Of a stretch of DNA of 17,194 bases, positions 1 through 13,104 are shown one piece after another; position 1 is the first letter of the stretch; every line of letters starts with the position of its first letter. A program made the position numbers and the translations under genes. This DNA comes from an uncultured bacterium (lineage in GTDB: Bacteria > Verrucomicrobiota > Kiritimatiellia > RFP12 > UBA1067). The DNA lies in contig CACZAK010000138.1 of assembly GCA_902779075.1 (NCBI GenBank), positions 1 through 17,194 on the forward strand, given 5' to 3'. A model generated the notes under the pieces. It was not told where the DNA came from and ran no database searches. It saw only the letters and a list, made by a program, of their open reading frames with translations.

Positions 1-1011
1 GACGCGGGCATCGGCAACATCTCGAAGGCGAAGAACTACACGCCCGGCAAACACCGCTACTACGGCCGCTTCAACCAGGGCGTCGTGACGATCAACCTCG
101 TGGACGTGGCGCTCTCCGCCGTCCGCGCCGCCGGCGCGGACGCGTCCGAGGACGCGCGCATGGCGAAGTTCTGGGAGATCTTCGACGAGCGCCTGGAGCT
201 GTGCCACCGCGCGCTCAACTGCCGCCACGACCGTCTGATGGGCACGCTCTCCGACGCGGCGCCGATCCTCTGGCAGTACGGCGCGCTCGCGCGTCTCGAG
301 AAGGGCGAGAAGATCGACGACCTCCTCTTCCATGGTTACTCCACGATTTCGCTTGGCTACGCCGGACTGTGGGAGTGCGTGTACGCGCTCATCGGAAAGA
401 AGCTCACCGAGTTCGAGGGCGAGGCGCTGGGCCTCGACATCATGAAGAAGCTCAACGAATACACGGCCAAGTGGAAGAAGGCGTCCGACATCGACTTCTC
501 GCTTTACGGCACGCCGCTCGAGTCCACCACCTACCGCTTCGCGAAGTGTCTGCAGGAGCGCTTCGGTATCGTGAAGGGCGTGACGGACAAGAACTACATC
601 ACGAACTCCTACCACGTGCACGTGACCGAGCCGATCGACGCATTTGACAAGCTCGCCCTGGAGGCGAAGTTCCAGAAGCTCTCGCCCGGAGGCGCGATCT
701 CCTACGTGGAGGTGCCGGACATGCAGCACAACATCCCAGCCGTGATCGCGATCATGCAGTTCATCTACGACCACATCATGTACGCCGAGCTGAACACCAA
801 GAGCGACTACTGCCAGGTGTGCGGCTTCGACGGCGAGATCCAGGTAGTGAAGGACGAGCACGGCAAGCTGATCTGGAAGTGCCCGAAGTGCGGTAACACG
901 GACCAGAACAAGATGAACGTCGCGCGCCGCACCTGCGGCTATATTGGCTCCCAGTACTGGAACCAAGGGCGCACGCAGGAAATCAAGGAACGCGTCCTCC
1001 ACGTCTCGTGA
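1..1011 (+). CDS. nrdD: Anaerobic ribonucleoside-triphosphate reductase, C-terminal part (5' end outside window)
   Basis: Class III ribonucleotide reductase, which makes deoxynucleotides under anoxia using a glycyl radical. The frame is open from base 1, so only the last 336 residues are here; the upstream start lies outside the window. Near the C-terminus there are two CxxC pairs (YCQVCGFDG and WKCPKCGN), which form the zinc site of this family. They are followed by RRTCGYIG, whose glycine (codon 937-939) is the expected radical carrier, and by the conserved tail GRTQEIKERVLH. The stop TGA at 1009-1011 lies 4 bases before the nrdG start, so the two are surely co-transcribed. The product should be active only without oxygen and needs NrdG for activation. 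The identification rests on family motifs and is very secure; nothing looks damaged in the visible part. Confidence 0.97.
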   Translation, partial: DAGIGNISKAKNYTPGKHRYYGRFNQGVVTINLVDVALSAVRAAGADASEDARMAKFWEIFDERLELCHRALNCRHDRLMGTLSDAAPILWQYGALARLEKGEKIDDLLFHGYSTISLGYAGLWECVYALIGKKLTEFEGEALGLDIMKKLNEYTAKWKKASDIDFSLYGTPLESTTYRFAKCLQERFGIVKGVTDKNYITNSYHVHVTEPIDAFDKLALEAKFQKLSPGGAISYVEVPDMQHNIPAVIAIMQFIYDHIMYAELNTKSDYCQVCGFDGEIQVVKDEHGKLIWKCPKCGNTDQNKMNVARRTCGYIGSQYWNQGRTQEIKERVLHVS

Positions 1012-1015
1012 GCCG

Positions 1016-1501
1016 ATGAACTACTCGGCAATCAGGACGTGCGACGTGGCGAACGGGCCAGGCGTGCGAGTGTCCCTCTTCGTGAGCGGATGCACGCACG
1101 CCTGTCCCGGGTGTTTCAACCCCGATACGTGGGACTTTGCGGCCGGTGAGCCATGGATGGACGCCGTGCAGGAGAAGGTGCTCGCCGCATGCGAGCCTGT
1201 CTGGATTCAAGGACTTTCGCTCCTCGGCGGCGAGCCATTCGAGCCCGTCAACCAGCGCGGTCTCGTGCCGCTTCTACGCGAATTCAGGAAACGCTTCCCG
1301 CAGAAGGACGTCTGGGCCTGGACGGGATGCGTTTACGAAGACGATCTCCTGAAAGAGAGCCCGTGGCGCTGCGAAGTGACAGACGAAATGCTCTCGCTCA
1401 TCGATACGCTAGTGGACGGCCCGTTCATCGAGGATCAGAAGGATGTTACGCTTGTATTCCGTGGCTCATCCAACCAGCGCATCATTGATCTGAGACGTTG
1501 A
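1016..1501 (+). CDS. nrdG: Anaerobic ribonucleotide reductase activating protein (radical SAM)
   Basis: This 161-residue radical SAM activase installs the glycyl radical on NrdD using S-adenosylmethionine and a [4Fe-4S] cluster. The cluster motif CxxxCxxC is visible as C26-THA-C30-PG-C33, followed by FNPDTWDF. Further on come the LLGGEPFEP segment, a WTGCVYEDDL segment and the typical C-terminal stretch DTLVDGPFIEDQKD...FRGSSNQRIIDL. The open frame extends upstream to 944 inside nrdD, but ATG 1016 gives the family's normal N-terminus (MNYSAIRTCD...NGPGVRVSLFVSGC) and sits 4 bases after the nrdD stop. There is no strong Shine-Dalgarno, so translational coupling to nrdD is likely. The last 20 bases overlap the convergent lysM-type gene. 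Confidence 0.96.
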   Translation: MNYSAIRTCDVANGPGVRVSLFVSGCTHACPGCFNPDTWDFAAGEPWMDAVQEKVLAACEPVWIQGLSLLGGEPFEPVNQRGLVPLLREFRKRFPQKDVWAWTGCVYEDDLLKESPWRCEVTDEMLSLIDTLVDGPFIEDQKDVTLVFRGSSNQRIIDLRR

Positions 1502-2459
1502 TGCTGGATTCGGGCGCAAGGAACATCTCAAGAACAGTGCGGTCCTCTGGCGAGAATGCAACGCCGAGCGAACGCAACAAGGCTCGTGCGGATTTTCCGG
1601 GTTCGCTTGTGACGGGATAGACGCCAGCAGCTGCGTGCGTACCCCCCGTAAAGGAGTAGCGATGGAAGAAATTCCCCCTGAGCGAGAGGTCGGCGAAGCC
1701 AAGCCGCTTATGGACCACCAGCACGGCGCGGGGGTACTGGAGCACGCGCACTACGTTGCCCGGACGGATTCGCGACCAGTTGACATTGGGGTTTAACCGT
1801 TCAAGCACGGCACCCGTGGTGCGGTTGTCGCGCGCGATACGGTCGCGTGAATCGCCGCGTTTTACGGTGACGCGGGCCGTCCAGGGCGAGGACCGCTCCG
1901 AGAAGAGCAGCTGCATGTTGAGCTGGCCTAGGCGCTCCCAGAGCTGTGGATGGAGGTCGGCCACGGCTGGACGGTCACAGAGGCGCTTGATCGTGTCGAT
2001 TGCGACTACGGTTTCGCCCTGACGTTCTGCGGCGGCGAGTTTTTCCAATAGGATGCGTTCTGCGGCCGGACGCTGGCGGACTGTGTCCAACAGCTTGGCC
2101 GCTTCGCGCGAGGCCTGTGGGTCGGGCGGGGAGGGGGGCGGATGCACCGGCTTGACAGGCTTGGGCTGCGATGGCACCACTGGGGCGCGCGGCGCGGCCG
2201 GCGGGGTGGAGGGCATCGCAGCCGGTCGGTTGGTTCCACCCATCGGTTCGGCTGCGGGCGTCGAGGGCGCAGAGGGCACTGATGGGCGGGATTCTGGCTC
2301 GATTCGCGTGGGTGGCTGTCTTGTGAACAGGCGGGCGATGATGAACGAGACGACGAGGAGGATGCCGATAAGCACAAACAACCACCGCAGACCGTGCGAC
2401 TTCTCGTCGGTCGGCCGGCGGGTGTACTCAATGCCGAATTTTCCCCTCGCGAATGACAT
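1482..2459 (-). CDS. LysM-domain membrane-anchored protein with proline-rich linker
   Basis: A 325-residue protein, probably a cell-envelope protein that binds peptidoglycan. The visible order is: a basic N-terminus, one transmembrane helix at about 25-45 (LRWLFVLIGILLVVSFIIA), and a long Pro/Ala/Ser linker at about 48-115. Next come a helical segment at 117-190 and one LysM motif at about 194-240 (VTVKRGDSRDRIARDN...LNPNVNWSRIRPGNVVRV). The last 85 residues start like an L,D-transpeptidase fold (AVLVVHKRLGFADLSLRGNFFHRYSF), but no HxxxSHGCxR catalytic motif follows, so I do not call it an enzyme. Start ATG 2459 lies 9 bases after the yajC stop, and the AAAAGG just upstream overlaps that stop, which argues for coupling. 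It is the last gene of tgt-yajC-lysM and converges on nrdG with a 20-base overlap and no terminator between them. Confidence 0.8.
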   Translation of the reverse strand: MSFARGKFGIEYTRRPTDEKSHGLRWLFVLIGILLVVSFIIARLFTRQPPTRIEPESRPSVPSAPSTPAAEPMGGTNRPAAMPSTPPAAPRAPVVPSQPKPVKPVHPPPSPPDPQASREAAKLLDTVRQRPAAERILLEKLAAAERQGETVVAIDTIKRLCDRPAVADLHPQLWERLGQLNMQLLFSERSSPWTARVTVKRGDSRDRIARDNRTTGAVLERLNPNVNWSRIRPGNVVRVLQYPRAVLVVHKRLGFADLSLRGNFFHRYSFTGGTHAAAGVYPVTSEPGKSARALLRSLGVAFSPEDRTVLEMFLAPESSINVSDQ

Positions 2460-2468
2460 GCGAGCCTT

Positions 2469-8219
<5,751 letters not shown>

Positions 8220-8270
8220 CGGCAGTGCGCTGTCACGGCAACGAACGAAGAAAACAGTTGATGAATAGAC

Positions 8271-8276
8271 AAGGAG
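8271..8276 (+). promoter_or_regulatory. Shine-Dalgarno site for the esterase gene
   Basis: AAGGAG sits 8 bases before ATG 8285. It fixes the start within a longer open frame (from 7727) and shows that this genome also uses normal ribosome binding sites, unlike the two promoters at 4112-4175. Confidence 0.7.
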
Positions 8277-8284
8277 AAAGAAAA

Positions 8285-9607
8285 ATGTTTAGATGCGCAA
8301 AACTAAGCAGAACGCTCTGCGTGGTGATCGCGTCCTCGTCGGCGTTCGCCGCCCCGTATGCGTTCAAGATCACGTGCAAAGACCCGGCCCGGATGCGTCC
8401 TGTCGGCGAAGAGACCGAGTTCCAGATACAGTGCACCGATCTTCGCAAGGCCGGCGTCGGCGGCGAGGTCGAGGTGCGGCTCGACAACTTCGGCACGAAG
8501 ACGATCATCTCGCGCAAGGTCGATCCCGCGAAGGAGAATCCGATCATCCTGAAAGGCACGCTTGACGAGCCGGGCTTCCTGCGTGCGGCGGCCTTCAACC
8601 CCGGGGTGGCGCAAACGCCGTTCGGCCTTGGCAAGGGCAACGAATGTGCCAGTGTCGGTTACGAGCCGGAGAAAATCCGTCCCGGTTTCCCGCGTCCGGC
8701 AGATTTCGATGCCTACTGGCAGGGCGAACGGGAACGCCTGCGCCGCGACGTGCTGATCGACGTCCGCCGCGAACCGTTGTCCGTGAAGGGACGGAAGGGC
8801 TTCAAGCTGTGGAAGGTGAGCTTCGCCACCTTTGGCGGCAAGCGGGTGTGGGGGTTGCTCTCCGTGCCGGACGACGGATCGAAGGGACCATGGCCGCTCA
8901 AGGTGAACGTGCCGGGTGCGGGGCCGGCGTGTTCCGAGGCGCAGGCGACGACAGAGGCGGGGATGGTTATGCTCGTCATGAACGTGCATCCGTTCGAGCC
9001 GGCACGGACGCCAAGGGAACAGGATGCGAAGTACAAGGCGCAGGACAAACACTTCGTGGCAAAATACGGCGTCACGTACGCCACCGCCGGCATCGCGGTG
9101 AGCCGCGAGGAGTGTTTTTTCCACGACGCCATCCTCGGCATCGACCGCGCGGTGGACTGGGCGGTGACGCTTCCCGAGGTGGACCGCTCGCGCGTCTGGT
9201 ACTACGGCGGCAGCCAGGGCGGCGGATTCGGCATGTATCTCATGGGCCTGAACAAGAACTTCACGAAGGGTTTCGTGTGGATCTGCGCGCTGGCCGACCA
9301 TGGCGGCTATCGTGTCGGGCGCACGCCTGGTTGGCCGCGCCTGGTTGCCCGCAGTGGCGACGAGGCGGCGCAGAAGGTGGCCGAGCGCCACGCGCCGTAC
9401 TTTGACGCCTGCCATTTCGCGCCGCTCGTGAAGGTGCCGGTGCGCATGACGGCCGGACTCGCCGACGTTTGTTGTCCGCCGCCGTCCGTCTGGAGCGCGT
9501 ACAACTCCCTTGGCTCCACCGACAAGAAGATTGTTCCCTGTCCCGGCGTGGGGCACCACGTGCCAAGCGGCCTGCGCGCCCAGCAGCAGCGCTGGCTCGC
9601 GCAGTAG
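8285..9607 (+). CDS. Secreted CE7-like (AXE1 family) acetyl esterase
   Basis: A 440-residue exported alpha/beta hydrolase resembling acetyl xylan esterases/cephalosporin-C deacetylases, which remove O-acetyl groups from xylan or xylo-oligosaccharides. A signal peptide (MFRCAKLSRTLCVVIASSSAFA) is followed by a beta-rich N-terminal domain (about 25-125). The catalytic domain opens with the family-typical RPGFPRPADFDAYW (132-145). The triad is visible: Ser310 in YYGGSQGGG, Asp394 in GLADVCCPP and His424/425 in GVGHH. The start is ATG 8285 with AAGGAG upstream; the open frame back to 7727 overlaps the preceding gene and is spurious. It lies 65 bases after the phosphodiesterase/LamG gene and 74 bases before the VCBS gene on the same strand, so it probably shares their transcript and carbohydrate context. 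The exact substrate is not readable from sequence. Confidence 0.87.
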   Translation: MFRCAKLSRTLCVVIASSSAFAAPYAFKITCKDPARMRPVGEETEFQIQCTDLRKAGVGGEVEVRLDNFGTKTIISRKVDPAKENPIILKGTLDEPGFLRAAAFNPGVAQTPFGLGKGNECASVGYEPEKIRPGFPRPADFDAYWQGERERLRRDVLIDVRREPLSVKGRKGFKLWKVSFATFGGKRVWGLLSVPDDGSKGPWPLKVNVPGAGPACSEAQATTEAGMVMLVMNVHPFEPARTPREQDAKYKAQDKHFVAKYGVTYATAGIAVSREECFFHDAILGIDRAVDWAVTLPEVDRSRVWYYGGSQGGGFGMYLMGLNKNFTKGFVWICALADHGGYRVGRTPGWPRLVARSGDEAAQKVAERHAPYFDACHFAPLVKVPVRMTAGLADVCCPPPSVWSAYNSLGSTDKKIVPCPGVGHHVPSGLRAQQQRWLAQ

Positions 9608-9681
9608 GACCTTCGGGACGGATCCTGCGGGACCGTTGGGCTAGTTGGGCCTTGCCGCACAATGTACAATGGAGAAGTCGT

Positions 9682-10893
9682 ATGAAAATGAGTGAAAAGG
9701 GATTGTTGCTTGCGCACGGTGCGCTCATTTTGTTGGTTTGCGGAACGTCAACGACAGCTGGCGCTTCGTGGGGCGTGAAGTTCAAGGTGCGGCGGATCGG
9801 CCGCGTGCGGACCGAGTCGTGCGCCGTGGCGGACTTCAACAACGACGGCCGGCTCGACGTGATTGCGGGGCCGAACCTCTACCTCGCGCCGGAGTTCCGT
9901 CCGGTCAAGGTGCGCGACGTGACGTCGAACGTGAAGGGGGATGGTCGGGGCTACGCGGACGACTTCATGAACCTTCCGCTCGACGTGAACGGCGACGGCC
10001 GCACCGACGTGATCTCCGGCGGATGGTTCAGCAAGGAGACGTGCTGGGCGGAAAACGCGTTGCCCTCGACGAACATCTGGAAACGGCACCTCATTGACCG
10101 CACCGGCAACATCGAGACGGGGCTCCTCGTGGACATCGACGGCGACGGCAAGGTGACGGACCTCCTGCCAGACACGCAGCACACCTGTCTCTACACGCCG
10201 TCCGGCGAGGGCTCGTTCGCGCGCGATGCCGTTGACGCCACGCGCTGCAACATGGGCCGCGGCTGCGGCGACCTCAACGGCGACGGACTCAACGACGTAC
10301 TCACCCCGACTGCCTGGTACGAGCAGCTGCCCGGGCGCAAATGGCGCAAACACCCGCTCGACGTCGGCTTCTCGGACGGCGGCCGCGCGCTCGGCCACGC
10401 CTCCAACATGATCGTCTACGACGTCAACGACGATGGCCTTGCGGACATCCTCGTGAACTCCGCCCACCGGTACGGCATTTTCTGGTGGGAACAGCTCAGC
10501 GAGCGCACCCCGAATGGCGAACTGCGTTTCCAGAAGCACGTGATCGACGACACGTGGACCCAGGCGCACTATCTTGGCTGGGCGGACATCAACGGCGACG
10601 ACACGCCGGAGCTGATCACGGGCAAGCGCTTCCGCGCGCACAACGGCGGCGACCCGGACGAGGACGGCCCGCTCGGCGTGTACTACTACGCATTCACGCC
10701 GGGGCCGAATCCCGTCTTTACGAAACACGCGATCACATACAACGAAGGCATCGGCGCCGGAATGAACATCGTGCCCGTGGACATCGACGGCGACGGTGAC
10801 GTTGACCTTGTCACGACGGGCAAATGGGGCGGTCCCGTCATCTTCGAGAACATGACGAGAAGTCCATATCATGCTTGCTTACGCTTTGACTGA
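9682..10893 (+). CDS. Secreted FG-GAP/VCBS repeat beta-propeller protein
   Basis: A 403-residue exported protein with a signal peptide (MKMSEKGLLLAHGALILLVCGTSTTAGA). It has about seven blades, each marked by a calcium-binding loop of the type D-x-[ND]-x-D-G: DFNNDGRLD, DVNGDGRTD, DIDGDGKVTD, DLNGDGLND, DVNDDGLAD, DINGDDTPE and DIDGDGDVD. Such propellers bind ligands or partners at the cell surface; no catalytic motif is visible. Start ATG 9682 has GGAG at 9671-9674 and gives the signal peptide; ATG 9688 is a possible alternative. It is the third exported protein in a row on this strand, so a role in glycan binding or breakdown together with the upstream esterase is plausible. That role is inference from context only. 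Codon and base use resemble the upstream genes. Confidence 0.85.
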   Translation: MKMSEKGLLLAHGALILLVCGTSTTAGASWGVKFKVRRIGRVRTESCAVADFNNDGRLDVIAGPNLYLAPEFRPVKVRDVTSNVKGDGRGYADDFMNLPLDVNGDGRTDVISGGWFSKETCWAENALPSTNIWKRHLIDRTGNIETGLLVDIDGDGKVTDLLPDTQHTCLYTPSGEGSFARDAVDATRCNMGRGCGDLNGDGLNDVLTPTAWYEQLPGRKWRKHPLDVGFSDGGRALGHASNMIVYDVNDDGLADILVNSAHRYGIFWWEQLSERTPNGELRFQKHVIDDTWTQAHYLGWADINGDDTPELITGKRFRAHNGGDPDEDGPLGVYYYAFTPGPNPVFTKHAITYNEGIGAGMNIVPVDIDGDGDVDLVTTGKWGGPVIFENMTRSPYHACLRFD

Positions 10894-11035
10894 AATCGCC
10901 AAATTACCTATCACGTGAATGCGGTGTGGATGCGATTGTTACGCGCGATAAAAAAGGATTTATGGACTCTGGTATCCTCATGTATACTCCAACTGAATTG
11001 CTGGAAAAACACGCAGGCGCATAGTCGCCGATTTA

Positions 11036-11044
11036 TGCTATACT
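11036..11044 (+). promoter_or_regulatory. Extended -10 promoter-like site upstream of the folded element and methyltransferase
   Basis: TGCTATACT: a TGn followed by TATACT, which matches 5 of 6 consensus -10 bases. No clear -35 is seen. Transcription would start near 11051, about 300 bases before the methyltransferase ATG, so the folded element would lie in the leader or be a separate RNA. Confidence 0.45.
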
Positions 11045-11109
11045 ATCCCCGTTCCTCGAACCAAAGGAGAAACAAGGAATCGATTTAAAACCATAAACAA
11101 GACAATTTA

Positions 11110-11141
11110 GCGAACTGCTGAACGAGCGAACTGCTGAACGA
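11110..11141 (+). repeat. 16-base perfect tandem duplication
   Basis: The unit gcgaactgctgaacga occurs twice back to back, at 11110-11125 and 11126-11141, with no mismatch. It abuts the left arm of the folded element that begins at 11144. Confidence 0.95.
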
Positions 11142-11143
11142 CG

Positions 11144-11295
11144 CCGCTCTGGAAATACTACCACACGTTTCCTACGTCGTACGCAATCACGAAGCCACAT
11201 AGGCTTCTGCACGATTAATTGCCAGCAGAACGCGCCCCACCAGGGCGCGTTCTCCCGTGTAATCGTGCGGGCCTGTGGTAGGGCTTCCAGAGCGG
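11144..11295 (+). other. Large nested inverted-repeat element; candidate structured RNA or small palindromic mobile element
   Basis: Three nested stems. The outer arms are 11144-11165 and 11274-11295 (CCGCTCTGGAA and CTACCACA pair perfectly, with a 3-base mismatch between them). The middle stem pairs 11207-11217 with 11260-11270 (core GCACGATTA/TAATCGTGC). The inner stem pairs 11227-11237 with 11243-11253 (AGAACGCGCCC/GGGCGCGTTCT, 11 bp, 5-base loop). A fourth hairpin, GAAGCC/GGCTTC (11191-11196 with 11202-11207), fits in the left internal loop, sharing only base 11207 with the middle stem. No T-run follows, so it is not a simple terminator. No known RNA family is recognised; it could be a leader RNA for the methyltransferase, a free small RNA, or a MITE-like DNA element. 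Confidence 0.6.
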
Positions 11296-11352
11296 GCATG
11301 GATTAGAGAACGCGCTCTTTTCATGCAGTTGTGATGTGGTCGCATCACGACC

Positions 11353-13104
11353 ATGAAAAAGAAAACAGAAAAGAAGAACGGCGGTAGTTTTTCAGCCGCA
11401 AAGGCGGTAGGGCGGTCGCCCCGCGACCGCCGTTTCACGGAAGGTCGCGCGTCCTCACTCGACACATCGGAAACGCGGCAAGTTGTCCTTGTCGGGACAT
11501 ACAAAGGCGATCAATTGAGCCTTTGGCGCGGATGGTACAACTATCCAATTTCTGACAATGACAAGATTACAGCTGCTGATGCCGCATTGATTACAGAAGT
11601 GTGGCTTTTCAACGGCACAAAAGATCAGAGAATCTACAAGGCGGAGTTTGTCGGTATCAAGACCCGCGAAGAACTGGTACGTGACTATGGTTACCCTGCG
11701 AAAGGCAAGGCGCACGGTGACAAGTACCTTCTCTTCAAGACAGAGTTCAGGTATCAGCACAAACTGACACTGCCAGAAGATGCCGAGCGCGTCATCATTC
11801 GCACGGCGGACTTCGCGAAGCGTTCGCCGAAGATCGCGAAGCAGCTCAAGGTGTATTTGGAATCGCCCGACCGTAAAGACCCCGATCTCGCGAAACGCTT
11901 GCCGTCCATTATCACACGATTGCAGCCGGAGCAGTTGCGCGTGTGCGAGGCGGCAGTACAGCTGAATTTGTTTTCCTGGGAGAAGCTTCAGCCCGTACAT
12001 CTGCCAAAGCGAGGTGAGTTCACGGCGGTTGAACTGTTTGCGGGCGCGGGTGGTTTGAGCATTGGCCTTGAACGCGCCGGAATCCACGTCGTGATTGCGA
12101 ATGAAATCATGCCGGATTTCGCTGCGACCCTCGCGGCGAACCATCCTAATACCAATGTAATCAATGAGGACATACATAAGATCAACTTTAGGGATGAGTT
12201 GCAAAAACTGGGGTTGGCGTCGGTAGATGTATTGTCTGGAGGTCCGCCGTGCCAGGGCTTTTCAACCATTGGCTCAAAGAACCGTCAAGACCCGCGCAAT
12301 TCGCTCTTTTACGAATATCTGCGTGCTGTGTCTGAAACCAATCCCAAATACACGATTTTCGAGAATGTCTCTGGCTTCAAGCGAATGTACGACGGATTCG
12401 CATATGAAACACTAGTGAAGGAACTCAGCGAATTGGGATATGAAACCCAAAGCCAAATTCTCAATGCGGCTGACTATGGTGCGCCACAAATACGCTATAG
12501 AACTGTAGTCCTTGGCTGGCGTCGTGGATTGCCTCCCCTAGATTTCCCCTCGCCAACAAATGGCGAGAAAGAAGGGTTGCGTCCCTATCTGACGTTGATG
12601 GAGGCGATAAGCGATTTGCCCCCAATCGGCGCAGGAGAAAGTTCAAGTAACTATGCCACGCCCCCGCAGAATGAATACCAACGAAAGATGCGCGGAGAGC
12701 AGGAAGTGCTTTTGGAACACAATGCAGCCAACTACGGCGAGAAGATGCAAGAGATTCTTCGCATAATTCCAGAAGGAGGTTCAATAAGCGATTTGCCGAT
12801 GCGTCTGCGGCCTAAGTCGGCATATTGCAACACATACGCAAGACTGTTGCCAAATGAGCCAAGCCCAACGATAACGCGCAATTTCGGAACGCCCTCGTCT
12901 AGCAGATGTGTCCATCCTTTCCAACCAAGGGCGCTTTCGACAAGAGAGGGGGCGAGGCTGCAAGGATTCCCAGACAATTACATATTCGTCGGTGGTAAGC
13001 AGTCAAAGAATCTTCAGATTGGTAATGCGGTTCCACCAATACTTGGAGAGGCGATTGCCACTATAGTGCGTGAGGCTTTACAACGAGAGGGGGTGCAACA
13101 TTAG
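11353..13104 (+). CDS. C5-cytosine DNA methyltransferase with an unrecognised N-terminal domain
   Basis: Transfers a methyl group from S-adenosylmethionine to C5 of cytosine in a specific DNA site, here probably as the protective half of a restriction-modification pair. All main motifs are present in order over residues 223-583: I AVELFAGAGGLS (225-236), IV GGPPCQGFS with catalytic Cys300, VI ENV (337-339), VIII QIRYR (379-383), a target-recognition region (about 400-525), IX RALSTREGARLQGFPD (526-541) and X GNAVPP (557-562). Ahead of this lies a domain at about 43-135 (VVLVGTYKGDQLSLWRGWYNYP...IYKAEFVGIKTREEL) that I do not recognise, then a helical linker. Residues 1-42 are low-complexity, partly encoded by a palindromic repeat (11411-11431). 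ATG 11353 lacks a Shine-Dalgarno but is the only start before the conserved domain. It overlaps the next gene by 35 bases. Confidence 0.92.
   Translation: MKKKTEKKNGGSFSAAKAVGRSPRDRRFTEGRASSLDTSETRQVVLVGTYKGDQLSLWRGWYNYPISDNDKITAADAALITEVWLFNGTKDQRIYKAEFVGIKTREELVRDYGYPAKGKAHGDKYLLFKTEFRYQHKLTLPEDAERVIIRTADFAKRSPKIAKQLKVYLESPDRKDPDLAKRLPSIITRLQPEQLRVCEAAVQLNLFSWEKLQPVHLPKRGEFTAVELFAGAGGLSIGLERAGIHVVIANEIMPDFAATLAANHPNTNVINEDIHKINFRDELQKLGLASVDVLSGGPPCQGFSTIGSKNRQDPRNSLFYEYLRAVSETNPKYTIFENVSGFKRMYDGFAYETLVKELSELGYETQSQILNAADYGAPQIRYRTVVLGWRRGLPPLDFPSPTNGEKEGLRPYLTLMEAISDLPPIGAGESSSNYATPPQNEYQRKMRGEQEVLLEHNAANYGEKMQEILRIIPEGGSISDLPMRLRPKSAYCNTYARLLPNEPSPTITRNFGTPSSSRCVHPFQPRALSTREGARLQGFPDNYIFVGGKQSKNLQIGNAVPPILGEAIATIVREALQREGVQH
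11411..11431 (+). repeat. REP-like palindrome inside the methyltransferase 5' end
   Basis: GGCGGTCGC and GCGACCGCC form a perfect 9-bp stem around a CCC loop. It encodes part of the low-complexity stretch AVGRSPRDRR. It resembles in style the GC-rich hairpins of the 15649-16034 repeats. Confidence 0.7.

Larger units (their letters stand above)
10894..11352. other. 459-base gene-free region before the restriction-modification cassette
   Basis: No convincing gene. It holds a promoter-like extended -10 (11036-11044), an orphan AAAGGAG (11063-11069), a 16-base tandem duplication (11110-11141) and a large folded element (11144-11295). A 20-codon frame (10962-11024, MDSGILMYTPTELLEKHAGA) with AAGGA only 3 bases upstream is too short to call a gene. 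Confidence 0.7.

Noticed and set aside
241..325. Shine-Dalgarno-like and ATG combinations inside nrdD
   Set aside because: Internal to an intact coding frame that continues from the window edge.
8303..9559. Minus-strand open frame (418 codons) opposite the esterase, and a similar one at 9748-10872
   Set aside because: Both mirror well-supported plus-strand genes and have biased composition without recognisable motifs.
11144..11295. Integron attC site or tRNA gene
   Set aside because: No RYYYAAC/GTTRRRY core pair and no cloverleaf or T-loop consensus; the fold is a nested long-range stem.
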